From positions 32,899 to 96,898 of the forward strand of contig CABUPO010000009.1 of NCBI GenBank assembly GCA_902493385.1: a stretch of DNA of 64,000 bases. Reading direction: 5' to 3'. A program made the position numbers and the translations under genes. Source of the stretch: an uncultured Lachnospiraceae bacterium (GTDB taxonomy: Bacteria > Bacillota > Clostridia > Lachnospirales > Lachnospiraceae). This document shows, one piece after another, positions 52,563-61,299 of this stretch; within the stretch, counting starts at the first letter, position 1; every line of letters begins with the position of its first letter. The notes below the pieces were generated by a model, which made no database searches, was not told the origin of the DNA, and saw only the letters and a list, made by a program, of their open reading frames with translations.

Positions 52563-55181
52563 ATGCAGACTAATCAGTATACACTTTTAAAAATGCCGCT
52601 TACGGAGCTAATTGAAAATAATTTTGACATAGCGCCCGACAGAGACTATGAAATTCAGAATGATTATCTTGTAAAACAAAGTCCGTCCCTTTTATTTGAC
52701 CAGATAGAGCGAATCAGAGGAGCATTTTCATCACATATAAGCGAGGTCATATTAATTGTCGCCCAAAAAAGCCCTAAATCAGAAAAGCATCTAAAATATA
52801 TCTTAGATAACGGCTTTAAATACAACAGCATATTGTACCGACGTTTCGGCAAGTCGGCTTCACAGGCAAAGGAGGGAATAACAGCCTTCGTATGCGAAAG
52901 CATATATGACGAGCTTTATAAAATTTCCCAAATGGACATAGAAGCAACCGACTGCGTAATATCCAAATACGAATCACAACGCGGTCTTTTATTCAGCTCC
53001 TGTAACATAATCAGGGATTATACGCCTAACATTGTCATTGTCGGAGAATATGAGCACACGCTTAAAAACCGTCTTATCAAATATATATCCGAGTCTGAAA
53101 AGGAATATACAGACAAAAAAACAGGAGAAGCCAAAAAATATACCGCGTATGAAATAAAAGAAGGCTTAAAGGATATTAAGCTTTCCCCATTTGACGGCTG
53201 TGGATGCCATGAACACGAATTTACAGGCCAGATAAGCTCACAGCTTGGACTTTCATATGAGGCCGCCGGATTTCAGATAAGAATGCCTTTTATGAAAGGA
53301 TATTCGGCATATGTTCCATTCAGAAAAATCTTTAAGGAATGGGGCGTTAAGTATATTACTGATATATACGGCCACAAGCATAATATAGACAGTATTGACT
53401 GCATATGGAACATATCGATGTTTAAGGGACACAGCATTTTCAGGGAAAAATACGGCACAGACGCATGGAAAATGTATATGCGTACCTTTAATAAATACCG
53501 CTTTAAGCTTGGAATAAGCAAGTACAGCCATCACATTGACAGCCTCAACAAATATACCCGCATGAATTTTCAGTATCTTCAGTGCCTTGATTTGTGGAAC
53601 GAGAAATATATCAAAAGCTATGAAAACAATAAGGCAGACGGATACGACATACTGAATCCTGACAATGACGGTAAAATAATCAGCCTTGCAAAATACACAA
53701 CCGGGCTTTTTGAAAAAATAATTAACGGCAGCAAATTTTACACATATAAATTCATGGGAATAACCGATACCGACGCCTGTAATCCCGAAAGCATATATCT
53801 TAAGGCGGCGCTTATAAACGATATAATGCTTTCCGACCCGGCTGTAAGGCAGTTCATATACCGTAAATTAAAAAAATTGATTGATGAAGCCAAAATAGGA
53901 AAAATATACTGCCAGGGCTTTTATCACACAGGAATAGGCGACATGATTGGATATCTTCAATACGCTGCGGGCAAGAATCCCTTTGGCTGCCTTAAAGCCA
54001 ATGAATTATACAGCGGCAACTTTGAAGCCGGAGACATTATTTCGCTGCGTTCTCCTATCGTAGACCCATCCGAGGTAAACAAAACCACAATCGTACATAA
54101 TTCTGTTACCGATAAATGGTTTTCACATTTTAAAAACCAGGATATCGTAATGTTCAATATGCACGATTTATCAGCTCCAATGCAGGGCGGAGCCGATTTT
54201 GACGGAGATATTTTTCTTCTGTGCAGCGAAAAAACTGTAATAGATTCCAAAATAGAAAAAAATATCATTCTTGATATCAACGACAAAAAGGCCGCAGAAA
54301 AAAAGCCTTACACTATAGAAAACATAACGCAATACGAGATAATGACACGCGACAGCCGTATTGGAGAAATCACCAATGCCGCAACCAGCATTGAAAACAA
54401 ATATACAACTAACGAAGAAATCAAAAAGCTATACTCTGACTATTCGTCGCTTCTAAGAATTTATCAGGGAAAAGAGATTGATTTCCTAAAAACAGGTTTC
54501 CGTATGCATATGAACAGCGCCCTCAGAAAGCATATGAAACGGCTGCCGTATTTTCTGCTTTACAATTATCCGGATAAGCTTAAAACCTATAAAAAGCTGT
54601 CTGAGAAAAATAAAAAAGCCAAAAATGACGACGAAAAAATCCCTCTGAACGCATACCGCTCGCCCTCCCCGATGAACGAGCTGTGCGATTATATATGCAC
54701 ATGGGAAAAGAAAAATATTCTCTGGAACAAAGAAAGCATACGTCTTTCAGATATACAAAAGCTGATTATAAACGACAGGCTTTCTTTGGATGACAGGCAG
54801 ATTATAAGAAAAATCCGGCGGTTAATAAATGAGTACGCCGAAGAACTGCGTAATTATACAGCCTCTTTAAAAGACAATGACTCCCGCGAAGCAAAGAAGC
54901 TTCATATGGATATGCTTACGGATAAATACAGAAAAAAGCTGTCCGATGAAATAGACGCCAACGAAGAGACCACTGCAAATTATGTTATAAAGGTTTCTTA
55001 CGGCAGCCTGTCAATAAGCAAATCACTTGCATGGCACGTATGCGGCGAATACATAATCAAAAACCTTACTGAAAAATCCGGGCAAAAACACAGCGTAACC
55101 ATTACAGAAGCGCAGGAAAACGTAAAAACCGATTACGAATATCTCGGCAAATATTATTACTTTAATGAAGGGAATGATTAA
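52563..55181 (+). CDS. Two-barrel RNA polymerase-like protein (DFDGD; YonO/RdRP superfamily)
   Basis: An 872-residue protein. Residues 545-549 are DFDGD inside GGADFDGDIFLL, the metal-binding signature of the second double-psi barrel of cellular RNA polymerases (bacterial NADFDGD) and of eukaryotic-type RdRPs. Upstream is FQIRMPFMKGY with Lys245-Gly246, matching the first-barrel K-G motif of RdRP-like proteins, and between them ISLRSPIVDPSEV and QDIVMFNMHDL resemble the RdRP approach to the active site. SPbeta YonO shows that such single-chain enzymes can be DNA-dependent phage polymerases. GGAGG lies 6 nt before ATG 52563; the longer frame from 52368 runs through the promoter. It may transcribe the tail genes that follow. 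Confidence 0.8.
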   Translation: MQTNQYTLLKMPLTELIENNFDIAPDRDYEIQNDYLVKQSPSLLFDQIERIRGAFSSHISEVILIVAQKSPKSEKHLKYILDNGFKYNSILYRRFGKSASQAKEGITAFVCESIYDELYKISQMDIEATDCVISKYESQRGLLFSSCNIIRDYTPNIVIVGEYEHTLKNRLIKYISESEKEYTDKKTGEAKKYTAYEIKEGLKDIKLSPFDGCGCHEHEFTGQISSQLGLSYEAAGFQIRMPFMKGYSAYVPFRKIFKEWGVKYITDIYGHKHNIDSIDCIWNISMFKGHSIFREKYGTDAWKMYMRTFNKYRFKLGISKYSHHIDSLNKYTRMNFQYLQCLDLWNEKYIKSYENNKADGYDILNPDNDGKIISLAKYTTGLFEKIINGSKFYTYKFMGITDTDACNPESIYLKAALINDIMLSDPAVRQFIYRKLKKLIDEAKIGKIYCQGFYHTGIGDMIGYLQYAAGKNPFGCLKANELYSGNFEAGDIISLRSPIVDPSEVNKTTIVHNSVTDKWFSHFKNQDIVMFNMHDLSAPMQGGADFDGDIFLLCSEKTVIDSKIEKNIILDINDKKAAEKKPYTIENITQYEIMTRDSRIGEITNAATSIENKYTTNEEIKKLYSDYSSLLRIYQGKEIDFLKTGFRMHMNSALRKHMKRLPYFLLYNYPDKLKTYKKLSEKNKKAKNDDEKIPLNAYRSPSPMNELCDYICTWEKKNILWNKESIRLSDIQKLIINDRLSLDDRQIIRKIRRLINEYAEELRNYTASLKDNDSREAKKLHMDMLTDKYRKKLSDEIDANEETTANYVIKVSYGSLSISKSLAWHVCGEYIIKNLTEKSGQKHSVTITEAQENVKTDYEYLGKYYYFNEGND

Positions 55182-56007
55182 AATAACTGATTATATTTAT
55201 TTATATGAACTGATTGACGATTATAAAAATACGGAGCTTACGCATGAGAAGGAAGCCATATTCCATACCTTCTGCTCTCAGATATGGTCATGCGCCAATA
55301 AAAGACGCGTATACACAAAAACAATAAAATATTCCGTAAACTCAGAGCTTCTTAATACAGATACGGGCAAAGTCTTTGATACATGGTCTGAAATTGAATA
55401 CACAGGCTTCAAATCCACAACAAAAGACACCGGCTGGCAAAGCCTCATACGGCAGAAAATTAATAATATATATACCATATACTTTGATAAAGAAGTAGTT
55501 ATTAAAAAAGATTATATGCAGCTTCTTAATACTCCTAAAAGACTATATTACCAGTGGGCGGGCGGCGTATCCATGACGCCTGAATATGTAAGCTCGGCAA
55601 TAGACGACGCCATATATAATGCAGGCCAGCTGAAAATAACATATCAGAAGCAGAAAATGGATTTGTCATGGGAGGAATATATGAAGGTTATTGAAGGAAT
55701 GCTTAAAAAAGCCTTTAATAACTGCCGTATGTCCTGCGAACTCGAAAACAGCTCCGATTTTTATAATATATATGACTTCATAAGTGAAGATAACTTATAT
55801 ATAAGATACTTCTGCAGGTACCTCGATTACGAAATAAGACAATGGCAGAAACAATATTATAATATAAGAAGCCACAAACAATATAAGCGCTGCATAGTAT
55901 GCCAGGCTCTCATCGAAGTTACCGGAAAAAATACCAGATACTGCCCACAGTGCAGAAGAAACGCAAGGCTTCAAAGCAAAAGAAACTGGTGGCATTCCCA
56001 CCGCTAG
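55165..56007 (+). CDS. Phage-cluster protein with C-terminal zinc ribbon
   Basis: A 280-residue protein of unknown function whose C-terminus is a zinc ribbon (CIVCQALIEVTGKNTRYCPQ then CRRNARLQSKRNWWHSHR) with four cysteines and a basic tail, a nucleic-acid-binding pattern. It overlaps the polymerase gene by 17 nt (or 8 nt if ATG 55174 is used), so the two are translationally coupled; a partner or transcription-factor role for the polymerase is plausible but unproven. Confidence 0.6.
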   Translation: MKGMIKITDYIYLYELIDDYKNTELTHEKEAIFHTFCSQIWSCANKRRVYTKTIKYSVNSELLNTDTGKVFDTWSEIEYTGFKSTTKDTGWQSLIRQKINNIYTIYFDKEVVIKKDYMQLLNTPKRLYYQWAGGVSMTPEYVSSAIDDAIYNAGQLKITYQKQKMDLSWEEYMKVIEGMLKKAFNNCRMSCELENSSDFYNIYDFISEDNLYIRYFCRYLDYEIRQWQKQYYNIRSHKQYKRCIVCQALIEVTGKNTRYCPQCRRNARLQSKRNWWHSHR

Positions 56008-56117
56008 ACTTTTTTAAAAACACAGCTTCTTCCTGATTTTACGGCATTTGTATATGTTTTTTGCTTCACATATATACAGTAGTGGAAACCCAGATATTTT
56101 CTGTACATCTCTTATCC

Positions 56118-56158
56118 GCAGACGGAAACGATTTCAATCTGAAACCGCCTCCGTCTGC
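56118..56158 (+). other. Hairpin in the leader of the tail genes
   Basis: GCAGACGGA (56118-56126) pairs perfectly with TCCGTCTGC (56150-56158), with a possible inner stem. It lies 31 nt before the tail-gene start and is not followed by a proper T-run. It could be a weak terminator or a leader element separating polymerase and tail genes. The rest of 56008-56189 holds no gene. Confidence 0.5.
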
Positions 56159-56189
56159 ATCTATCTAAAAAACAAGGCAGGTGCATACT

Positions 56190-56873
56190 ATGAAATCAAA
56201 TTATTTTGAACTGTTATCACAGGAACCAATACACATAAAAAAAGTTGGAGGAGTAATTTCACCCCGATTAAGAGACATAGCCTCTGTCGGAATAAATACT
56301 TATCAATATTTCCTTAGTATTCTTCTTATGGATTCAGACATATATTTTGATTTATTTACAATTAACGAAAGCATGAGCGCTCCACTGCAAAACGCTTTAA
56401 ATTTTTTTATTAAAGAAGATGTTGCATATTCAGCCAGCCACAAATGCTTTTTAACTACGGGTAACAATTTTACAGGAATTATTAATAAAGATGTGTACCC
56501 TCAGGTATGTGATTTGATATTCAGACGCAACTATATTAAATCAGAAGCCAATGAAGATCTGTCAAAGATAGATAATCCCAAAACACTTGAGATAATGCAG
56601 AAAATCAAGCAAGGAAGAGCTCTTAAAGAAAAGCATACAGAGAAAAACGATAACATGGAGCTTGGCAATATAATATCCGCCGTAGCTAACAAAAGCAGCT
56701 CGTTAAACATATTAAATATCTGGGATTTGACAATTTTTCAGCTGTGGGACTGCTTTATGCGGCTTTCCAATAACAGCGTATATGATATTCAATCCATGAG
56801 CGTTGCAGCATGGGGCAATAAAGATAATTACTTCGATGCAGCTTCATGGTTTAAACGAATATACAACAACTAA
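56190..56873 (+). CDS. Putative phage tail assembly-type protein
   Basis: A 227-residue protein unlike known enzymes. Its C-terminal third (LTIFQLWDCFMRLSNNSVYD, MSVAAWGNK) resembles tail assembly chaperone-type proteins encoded between tail tube and tape measure genes in clostridial phages. ATG 56190 is chosen over GTG 56181 because AAGGCAGG precedes it. Its order just before the tube-like gene fits a tail role. No frameshift site was identified. Confidence 0.5.
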   Translation: MKSNYFELLSQEPIHIKKVGGVISPRLRDIASVGINTYQYFLSILLMDSDIYFDLFTINESMSAPLQNALNFFIKEDVAYSASHKCFLTTGNNFTGIINKDVYPQVCDLIFRRNYIKSEANEDLSKIDNPKTLEIMQKIKQGRALKEKHTEKNDNMELGNIISAVANKSSSLNILNIWDLTIFQLWDCFMRLSNNSVYDIQSMSVAAWGNKDNYFDAASWFKRIYNN

Positions 56874-56893
56874 AAGAAATGGAGGACTTAATT

Positions 56894-57628
56894 ATGTCTA
56901 CTACTACTAACATGGCGAACCGAGAGGTTTGCGACCTTATCTTTGCAGATTACGCTACAAAGAAACCTTTTTTAAATCTGGACTTTGCCAATGTCTCAAC
57001 AACTGAGCTTACAGGCGAGTCCGTATTTGCCTACGGCGGAAAGGGACACCCTAAGCGTGTTCAGTTTGCCGGTGAAAAAGGCGGTACATTAACTATCGAA
57101 ACACAGATTCAGACAGTAAAACTGTGGCAGCTTATTACCGGAGGCGAAATAAACGCCGCTGCAAAATATGTTACACGAGTTGAAGCTGTCACAGACAGCG
57201 CCGGAGCTATCATCAACCTTGACGACACTCCTGTAAAGGACAGTGTGGTTGTGTATGCCGGCGACGACGACTGCGGCACAGAACTTGCTCATACGGTCTC
57301 AGCTAATAAAATCACTCTCACTTCTGAGCTTGCGGCAAATTCTAAGGTAATCGTATACTACATGAAGGAGCTTACCGAAAATGTTCAGAGGCTTAATATC
57401 AAAGCTACAAGCATGCCTAAGAACTTTACAGTTTACGGCGATACCGTAATGAAGTCAGAGGATGACACAATACTTCCTTATAAGCTTGTAGCATATAAGG
57501 CTGCTCCTCAGAGCAACATGTCTCTCAGCTTTTCTAATAACGGAGACCCTGCTTCAATCACGATAACATGCGACCTTATGGCAGATGAAGACGATAACAT
57601 TCTTGATCTGATTCTTATTGAGGAATAA
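56894..57628 (+). CDS. Putative phage tail tube / major structural protein
   Basis: A 244-residue, beta-rich, acidic protein without enzymatic motifs. It alternates short strands and Gly/Asp turns (GKGHPKRVQFAGEKGGTLTI, ETQIQTVKLWQLITGG) and ends in DEDDNILDLILIEE, as tail tube proteins do. GGAGGA sets ATG 56894. It lies between the tail-assembly-like gene and the lysis module. Confidence 0.6.
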   Translation: MSTTTNMANREVCDLIFADYATKKPFLNLDFANVSTTELTGESVFAYGGKGHPKRVQFAGEKGGTLTIETQIQTVKLWQLITGGEINAAAKYVTRVEAVTDSAGAIINLDDTPVKDSVVVYAGDDDCGTELAHTVSANKITLTSELAANSKVIVYYMKELTENVQRLNIKATSMPKNFTVYGDTVMKSEDDTILPYKLVAYKAAPQSNMSLSFSNNGDPASITITCDLMADEDDNILDLILIEE

Positions 57629-57701
57629 TAGCTTTTACCGCAGTTTTTACAACATTGGAGGATATTTATTATCCTCCTTTTTTTTCGAGAAGGTGAAAAT
57701 A

Positions 57702-58028
57702 ATGAAAGAAATACTTAATCATCTGCCCGTCTTATTTATTGCAATATCAATGAATATGATTGCGGGCATATATTATAATATTGGAAGAATGCGGTTACGC
57801 TTTAATATCAGAAAACTTATCTCAGGCGCAGTAAAAGCGCTTATTATTGCAGGTCTTTTTATTGGAACAGCTTATTGCTTTGAGGCTACCGACATGTCTT
57901 CCATTGGCATAACCCCACTGTTTATAATGGTATCCGCCATTACATTATATGTAGGAAAGGCCTTGATATCGCTTGCCAAAATTCTGGGGGTTGAAGTCTC
58001 CGATAAAATATCAGACAGGGAGGAATAA
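57702..58028 (+). CDS. Phage holin
   Basis: A 108-residue membrane protein with about three membrane helices (LPVLFIAISMNMIAGIYYNI; ALIIAGLFIGTAYCF; ITPLFIMVSAITLYVGKALI) and a charged tail. Size, topology and position directly before an amidase define it as a holin. AAGGTG precedes ATG 57702; the longer frame from 57618 is rejected. Confidence 0.82.
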   Translation: MKEILNHLPVLFIAISMNMIAGIYYNIGRMRLRFNIRKLISGAVKALIIAGLFIGTAYCFEATDMSSIGITPLFIMVSAITLYVGKALISLAKILGVEVSDKISDREE

Positions 58029-58030
58029 TA

Positions 58031-58579
58031 TTGAAAATAGCAATTACGGTAGGCCATTCTATTTTAAAAAACGGCCACACTACAAGCGCAGACGGAACGG
58101 CATACGGCGGGTGCAACGAATACAAATGGTGCAAAAAATTTTCAAAGCAATTATCAAAGACGTTGAAAAACAACGGTCATAAAACCCGTGTAATTATATG
58201 TCCTGAGAAACGTTTTCAGTCAAGCATCGAAGAAAAGCCTTATAAATTAAATATAATTAATTCAGGCAGTTACGACTTAGTTATTGAGCTTCATCTTAAC
58301 GCCGCGTTAAAAACTGCAAACGGTACAGAAGTTCTTTACCGTTCTGATTCAGCCAAAAAATACGCTGCAGAGATTCAGAAGCAGCTTTCAAAAGTTTTCA
58401 GAGACAGAGGAATTGTTAAACGAACCGATTTGTATATACTAAACGGCTCCAAACCGCCCGCCGTCCTTATTGAAACATTTTTCTGTACCAACAAAAACGA
58501 CTATATGAAGGCAAAAGGCCTCGCAAATCGGAAAAAACTCGCCAGGCTCATAGCTAAAGGAATTGAAAAGGCGGTTTAG
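58031..58579 (+). CDS. Phage N-acetylmuramoyl-L-alanine amidase (endolysin)
   Basis: A 182-residue Amidase_3 enzyme without signal peptide or binding repeats: TVGHSI (His9 ligand), VIELHLNAA and VLIETFFCTN with catalytic Glu. It begins with TTG, 6 nt after GGGAGGA and next to the holin stop, forming a lysis cassette. Export through the holin is expected. Lacking a wall-binding domain, it is a minimal lysin. Confidence 0.9.
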   Translation: MKIAITVGHSILKNGHTTSADGTAYGGCNEYKWCKKFSKQLSKTLKNNGHKTRVIICPEKRFQSSIEEKPYKLNIINSGSYDLVIELHLNAALKTANGTEVLYRSDSAKKYAAEIQKQLSKVFRDRGIVKRTDLYILNGSKPPAVLIETFFCTNKNDYMKAKGLANRKKLARLIAKGIEKAV

Positions 58580-58595
58580 AGAGGAATGATTGTAA

Positions 58596-58874
58596 TTGAA
58601 TAGTATAAATAAAATTATATGCGATATGATTACGGACGCCGTACAAAAAATAAACGATACATCCGGCAGAGACATAACCTATCCCTGCATTGTAACCAAA
58701 ATATATTCAGACGAAAACACTTATCAGTTATCCTATAAAAATTCTAATTATGTAGTAAAGCTTTCAAATATCAGTCTAAAGCTTTACGATACCGTCCATC
58801 TTGTACTGCCTCAGGGCAATTTTAAGGACAAATACGTTCTTGAAGACATATGCTGTAAATATTCAAAAGAATAA
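58596..58874 (+). CDS. Small OB-fold-like phage protein, function unknown
   Basis: A 92-residue protein: an N-terminal helix (MNSINKIICDMITDAVQKIN) and a beta-rich rest (YPCIVTKIYSDENTYQLSYK, DTVHLVLPQGNFKDKY) that looks like a small OB/baseplate-type fold. A TTG start follows GAGGAATG. It is the last gene before the terminator at 58883. Confidence 0.6.
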   Translation: MNSINKIICDMITDAVQKINDTSGRDITYPCIVTKIYSDENTYQLSYKNSNYVVKLSNISLKLYDTVHLVLPQGNFKDKYVLEDICCKYSKE

Positions 58875-58882
58875 TCATCCAT

Positions 58883-58929
58883 AATAATACCGGCCTCCAA
58901 CTGTCAGACTTTTGGGGGCCGGTATTATT
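58883..58929 (+). terminator. Strong terminator after the lysis module
   Basis: AATAATACCGGCCTCC (58883-58898) pairs over 16 bp (one G-U) with 58914-58929, with a 15-nt loop and a T-rich tail. It separates the lysis genes from the convergent DUF6514/XRE pair. Confidence 0.9.
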
Positions 58930-58954
58930 TGCAACATTTTTCAAGCATCTAAAA

Positions 58955-59173
58955 TCAGATATTATCTTCAATTACATCATATAAATGTATTGGATGCAGC
59001 TGATGAAGCGTGCACCTACGGCAAATCTTTTTGACCAAAGCTTTGTCTACAGAAACATCAGAGATGTACTTAGTCTCATGATTTGACAAATCATGAACTT
59101 TTATACCAAAAGATATGTAAGAACCAAGTTCATCAGAATATAGTTTTTCTTTAGATAGAAGATACCAAATCAA
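58955..59173 (-). CDS. DUF6514-like small protein
   Basis: A 72-residue protein with YISFGIKVHDLSNHETKYIS and a C-terminal LHPIHLYDVIEDNI, matching the DUF6514 pattern of Firmicutes small proteins often found beside XRE repressors. TTG start preceded by GGAGG inside the end of the XRE gene, so it overlaps that gene by 23 nt. Function unknown. Confidence 0.65.
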   Translation of the reverse strand: MIWYLLSKEKLYSDELGSYISFGIKVHDLSNHETKYISDVSVDKALVKKICRRCTLHQLHPIHLYDVIEDNI

Positions 59174-59387
59174 CCAAACCTACCTCCTCCCGAAAGTCTT
59201 CAATGTCCAGCTGAAGAAACAAAACTATTCGTAATGTTGTAATCGCACTCGGCATCCTTTGACCTGATTCAATTTTTTGAAACCAACGGACAGAAATAGA
59301 TACTGCTTCCGCAACTTCACTTTGTGTGTACCCCAGCTCTTTCCTGGATTGAAGTACAGCGTTTGCAAATTTCAATGTTATCTTCAT
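59151..59387 (-). CDS. XRE-family repressor of the tail cluster
   Basis: A 78-residue HTH protein (SRKELGYTQSEVAEAVSISV, RWFQKIESGQRMPSAITTLR). Together with the DUF6514-like gene it forms a small divergent module inserted between the lysis cassette and the tape measure gene. A 16-bp palindrome lies at its promoter. Likely autoregulated, and it may also govern the tape-measure promoter. Confidence 0.82.
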   Translation of the reverse strand: MKITLKFANAVLQSRKELGYTQSEVAEAVSISVRWFQKIESGQRMPSAITTLRIVLFLQLDIEDFREEVGLVDLVSSI

Positions 59388-59416
59388 AATAAAAATCCTC
59401 CCTAAAATATGTGCCT

Positions 59417-59444
59417 ATTATACCAATTTTTTCATATATGAAAA
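59417..59444 (-). promoter_or_regulatory. Operator-like palindrome and -10 of the XRE/DUF6514 module
   Basis: TATAAT (59422-59417, minus strand) lies about 25 nt upstream of the ATG region; the perfect 16-bp palindrome TTTTCATATATGAAAA (59429-59444) covers the -35 area. From 59445 to 59785 the DNA is AT-rich, holding an AATATAATATAT near 59700 that may be a -10 for the tape-measure gene; no gene is seen. Confidence 0.55.
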
Positions 59445-59785
59445 CGTCCTATTGGTTCGTGTTGTGAAAATTTTTTCTAAAAAAATAAAAAAATTGTATC
59501 CTGTCTGCAAAATCTTCAAAATCTGCACCATTACGACGATATTGATAAGAATTATGCCAAACCACGCCCACAAAACGATACCAAACATGGAATTTCACGC
59601 AAATATTGTAGCGTTAAACGTTACATAATGCAATAAAAATCATGAAAAAAACAGGTAAATGGCAAATTTAACGAAAAAATACGTGCAAATCTCAAAATAA
59701 TATAATATATCTGTCCTTTTGGCTTCAGTAAAACAAACCATTATAAACAAAAAACACATTTATATCAAAAAGGAGGCAACACAAA

Positions 59786-60688
59786 ATGTCAAACATTAAC
59801 TTTAACGCAGTATACGGCCTGATTTCAAAGCTCATCTCAATCATAGGTCCAGCATTAAAATCCGTAAAAGACCTTGATGCAGAGCTTGCAGCCCTGAAAA
59901 AAACCACCGATGCATCAGAAGCAGAATTAAAACAGGTTTATTATGATTCCTACGACATGGCAAAGCAGCTGGGATTAACAACAAAAGAAATAATAAGTCA
60001 GACCACCTGGTGGACAAAGCTCGGCTACAGCATAAAAGACGCCATGAAAATCATAAAAAGCTCAGAGGCGCTAAACTCCTTATCCCCCGGGCTTGACATG
60101 GGTGAAGCTTATAAGACAATTGCAGCACGTATTCACGGATATGACGCACAAACACAGGCTCCATCCAAAAACCTCGAAAACATATCCGGCGATATTGCAG
60201 CTTTGACAAAGAGCCCTTCCACCCCTGATGGAATCAGCTTATTTACAGATGAAACAAACCAGTCCTGCAAATCCGTATACCAGATTTTAAAGGAAATAAG
60301 CGGGATATATGACAAGCTCTCTGATAAAAACAAGGCCGAGCTTCTTGAAAAACTGGCAGGAAGCAGGAGCATTCAGGCAGAAAGCCTGCTCACAGAATTC
60401 CAGTCGTTTGAAACGGCTCTGTCAGAGATTGAGAAATCATCCGGTTCAGCAGGCGTCGAAATATCAGATATCGAACAAACCCTGGAGCACAGAATCAATG
60501 CACTAAAAGAAACCTGGACCAAAACAGCCCAGGAGCTGATTAACCCGGATGATTTGGGCTCTATTGTCGAAGGACTGACAGAATTCTCAGAGGCCCTTGG
60601 TTTATTACTGAATAAAATAGGAATACTGGGAACTGCCGGAATTGGAGTCGGTCTGTTTGAAGGAATCAAAAACGTTGGTAGGCTTTAA
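59786..60688 (+). CDS. Phage tail tape measure protein, N-terminal part (5' exon)
   Basis: The reading frame gives 300 residues: alpha-helical, starting SNINFNAVYGLISKLISII and following the pattern of tape measure proteins (DLDAELAALKKTTDASEAEL, YKTIAARIHGYD, SKNLENISGDIAAL). AAGGAGG precedes the ATG. From codon 299 it runs into the inserted group I intron-like sequence and stops at 60688. If the intron is spliced at 60679/60680, the exon ends exactly after codon 298 (KNVG). Tape measure proteins set tail length and occupy the tail lumen. Confidence 0.8.
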   Translation: MSNINFNAVYGLISKLISIIGPALKSVKDLDAELAALKKTTDASEAELKQVYYDSYDMAKQLGLTTKEIISQTTWWTKLGYSIKDAMKIIKSSEALNSLSPGLDMGEAYKTIAARIHGYDAQTQAPSKNLENISGDIAALTKSPSTPDGISLFTDETNQSCKSVYQILKEISGIYDKLSDKNKAELLEKLAGSRSIQAESLLTEFQSFETALSEIEKSSGSAGVEISDIEQTLEHRINALKETWTKTAQELINPDDLGSIVEGLTEFSEALGLLLNKIGILGTAGIGVGLFEGIKNVGRL

Positions 60689-61070
60689 AATGCACAGCCT
60701 CATTGTTTTGAACTGCCAACAATAATACGTGTTCTTTTGGATACAGAAGTTTTCGTATTGTGAAATGTGAGATACACATGGATAAATAAATAACAGGAAC
60801 AATATGCGGGAAACTGAGTACAACGGTTGCATAACGGCAACGTATCACTACACTTCTGTCATGGCGACATGGCATGAATCGTAACAACGTGACGCTCTCA
60901 CAATCCGCAGGGACAGTTCTCAATGAGAAAAGCCCTCACAGAAGCGACAACTTCCACAGTAAGTTATATGAAACGATGCTTACTGAATATGCGCTCGGTG
61001 CTGCCTGGCATGACAGGATAATCTGTGAAAAGATTATATAAATGTAGAAACTTATCTTCTATTCATGCAT
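60680..61070 (+). ncRNA. Group I intron-like ribozyme core
   Basis: P1 pairs the exon end GTTGGT (60674-60679) with guide GCCAAC (60715-60720), giving the diagnostic U-G pair at the 5' splice site. P4 is TGCGG (60805)/CCGCA (60905); P5 GTTGC (60826)/GCAAC (60837); P6 hairpin TTCTC/GAGAA (60917-60929); P7 CACAGA (60937)/TCTGTG (61022); P8 CAGTAAG (60957)/CTTACTG (60979). Conserved AATATGCGGGAAAC and AATCCGCAG match the P and Q sequences. The 3' end is not resolved; G61899 or G61929 would restore the frame. Confidence 0.78.
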
Positions 61071-61100
61071 TGTGGAACTTACGCTGTCTGAGTTGATAAG

Positions 61101-61249
61101 ATGGCAGCAAAACAGAAAATCAGATTATGAATCCCAACACTGAACAATTTGATTTGTATTTAGATGATGTTACTCTCTCATTCAATCAGACTGCTAAAGC
61201 ACTTAAAGCCAAGATAGACAAAATGATGGAGTTTCTTCTTACAGTTTAA
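61101..61249 (+). other. Short reading frames following the intron core
   Basis: A nine-codon frame (61101-61130) ends in ATGA, overlapping a 40-codon frame (61127-61249, MNPNTEQFDLYLDDVTLSFN, then helical). They might be remnants of an intron- or IStron-encoded gene; neither matches a family I know, and no strong ribosome site is seen. Confidence 0.3.
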
Positions 61250-61299
61250 CGATGCATTATTTTGGACGAGTCATACAAGGGAAGCACATTTTAGCTCCT

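Noticed and set aside
52563..55181. Reverse transcriptase or DNA polymerase
   Set aside because: No YxDD or family A/B motifs; DFDGD and K-G motifs point to two-barrel RNA polymerases.
60680..60840. Programmed frameshift joining the tape measure halves
   Set aside because: The sequence downstream has several stops in all frames; the intron explanation fits the conserved RNA motifs better.
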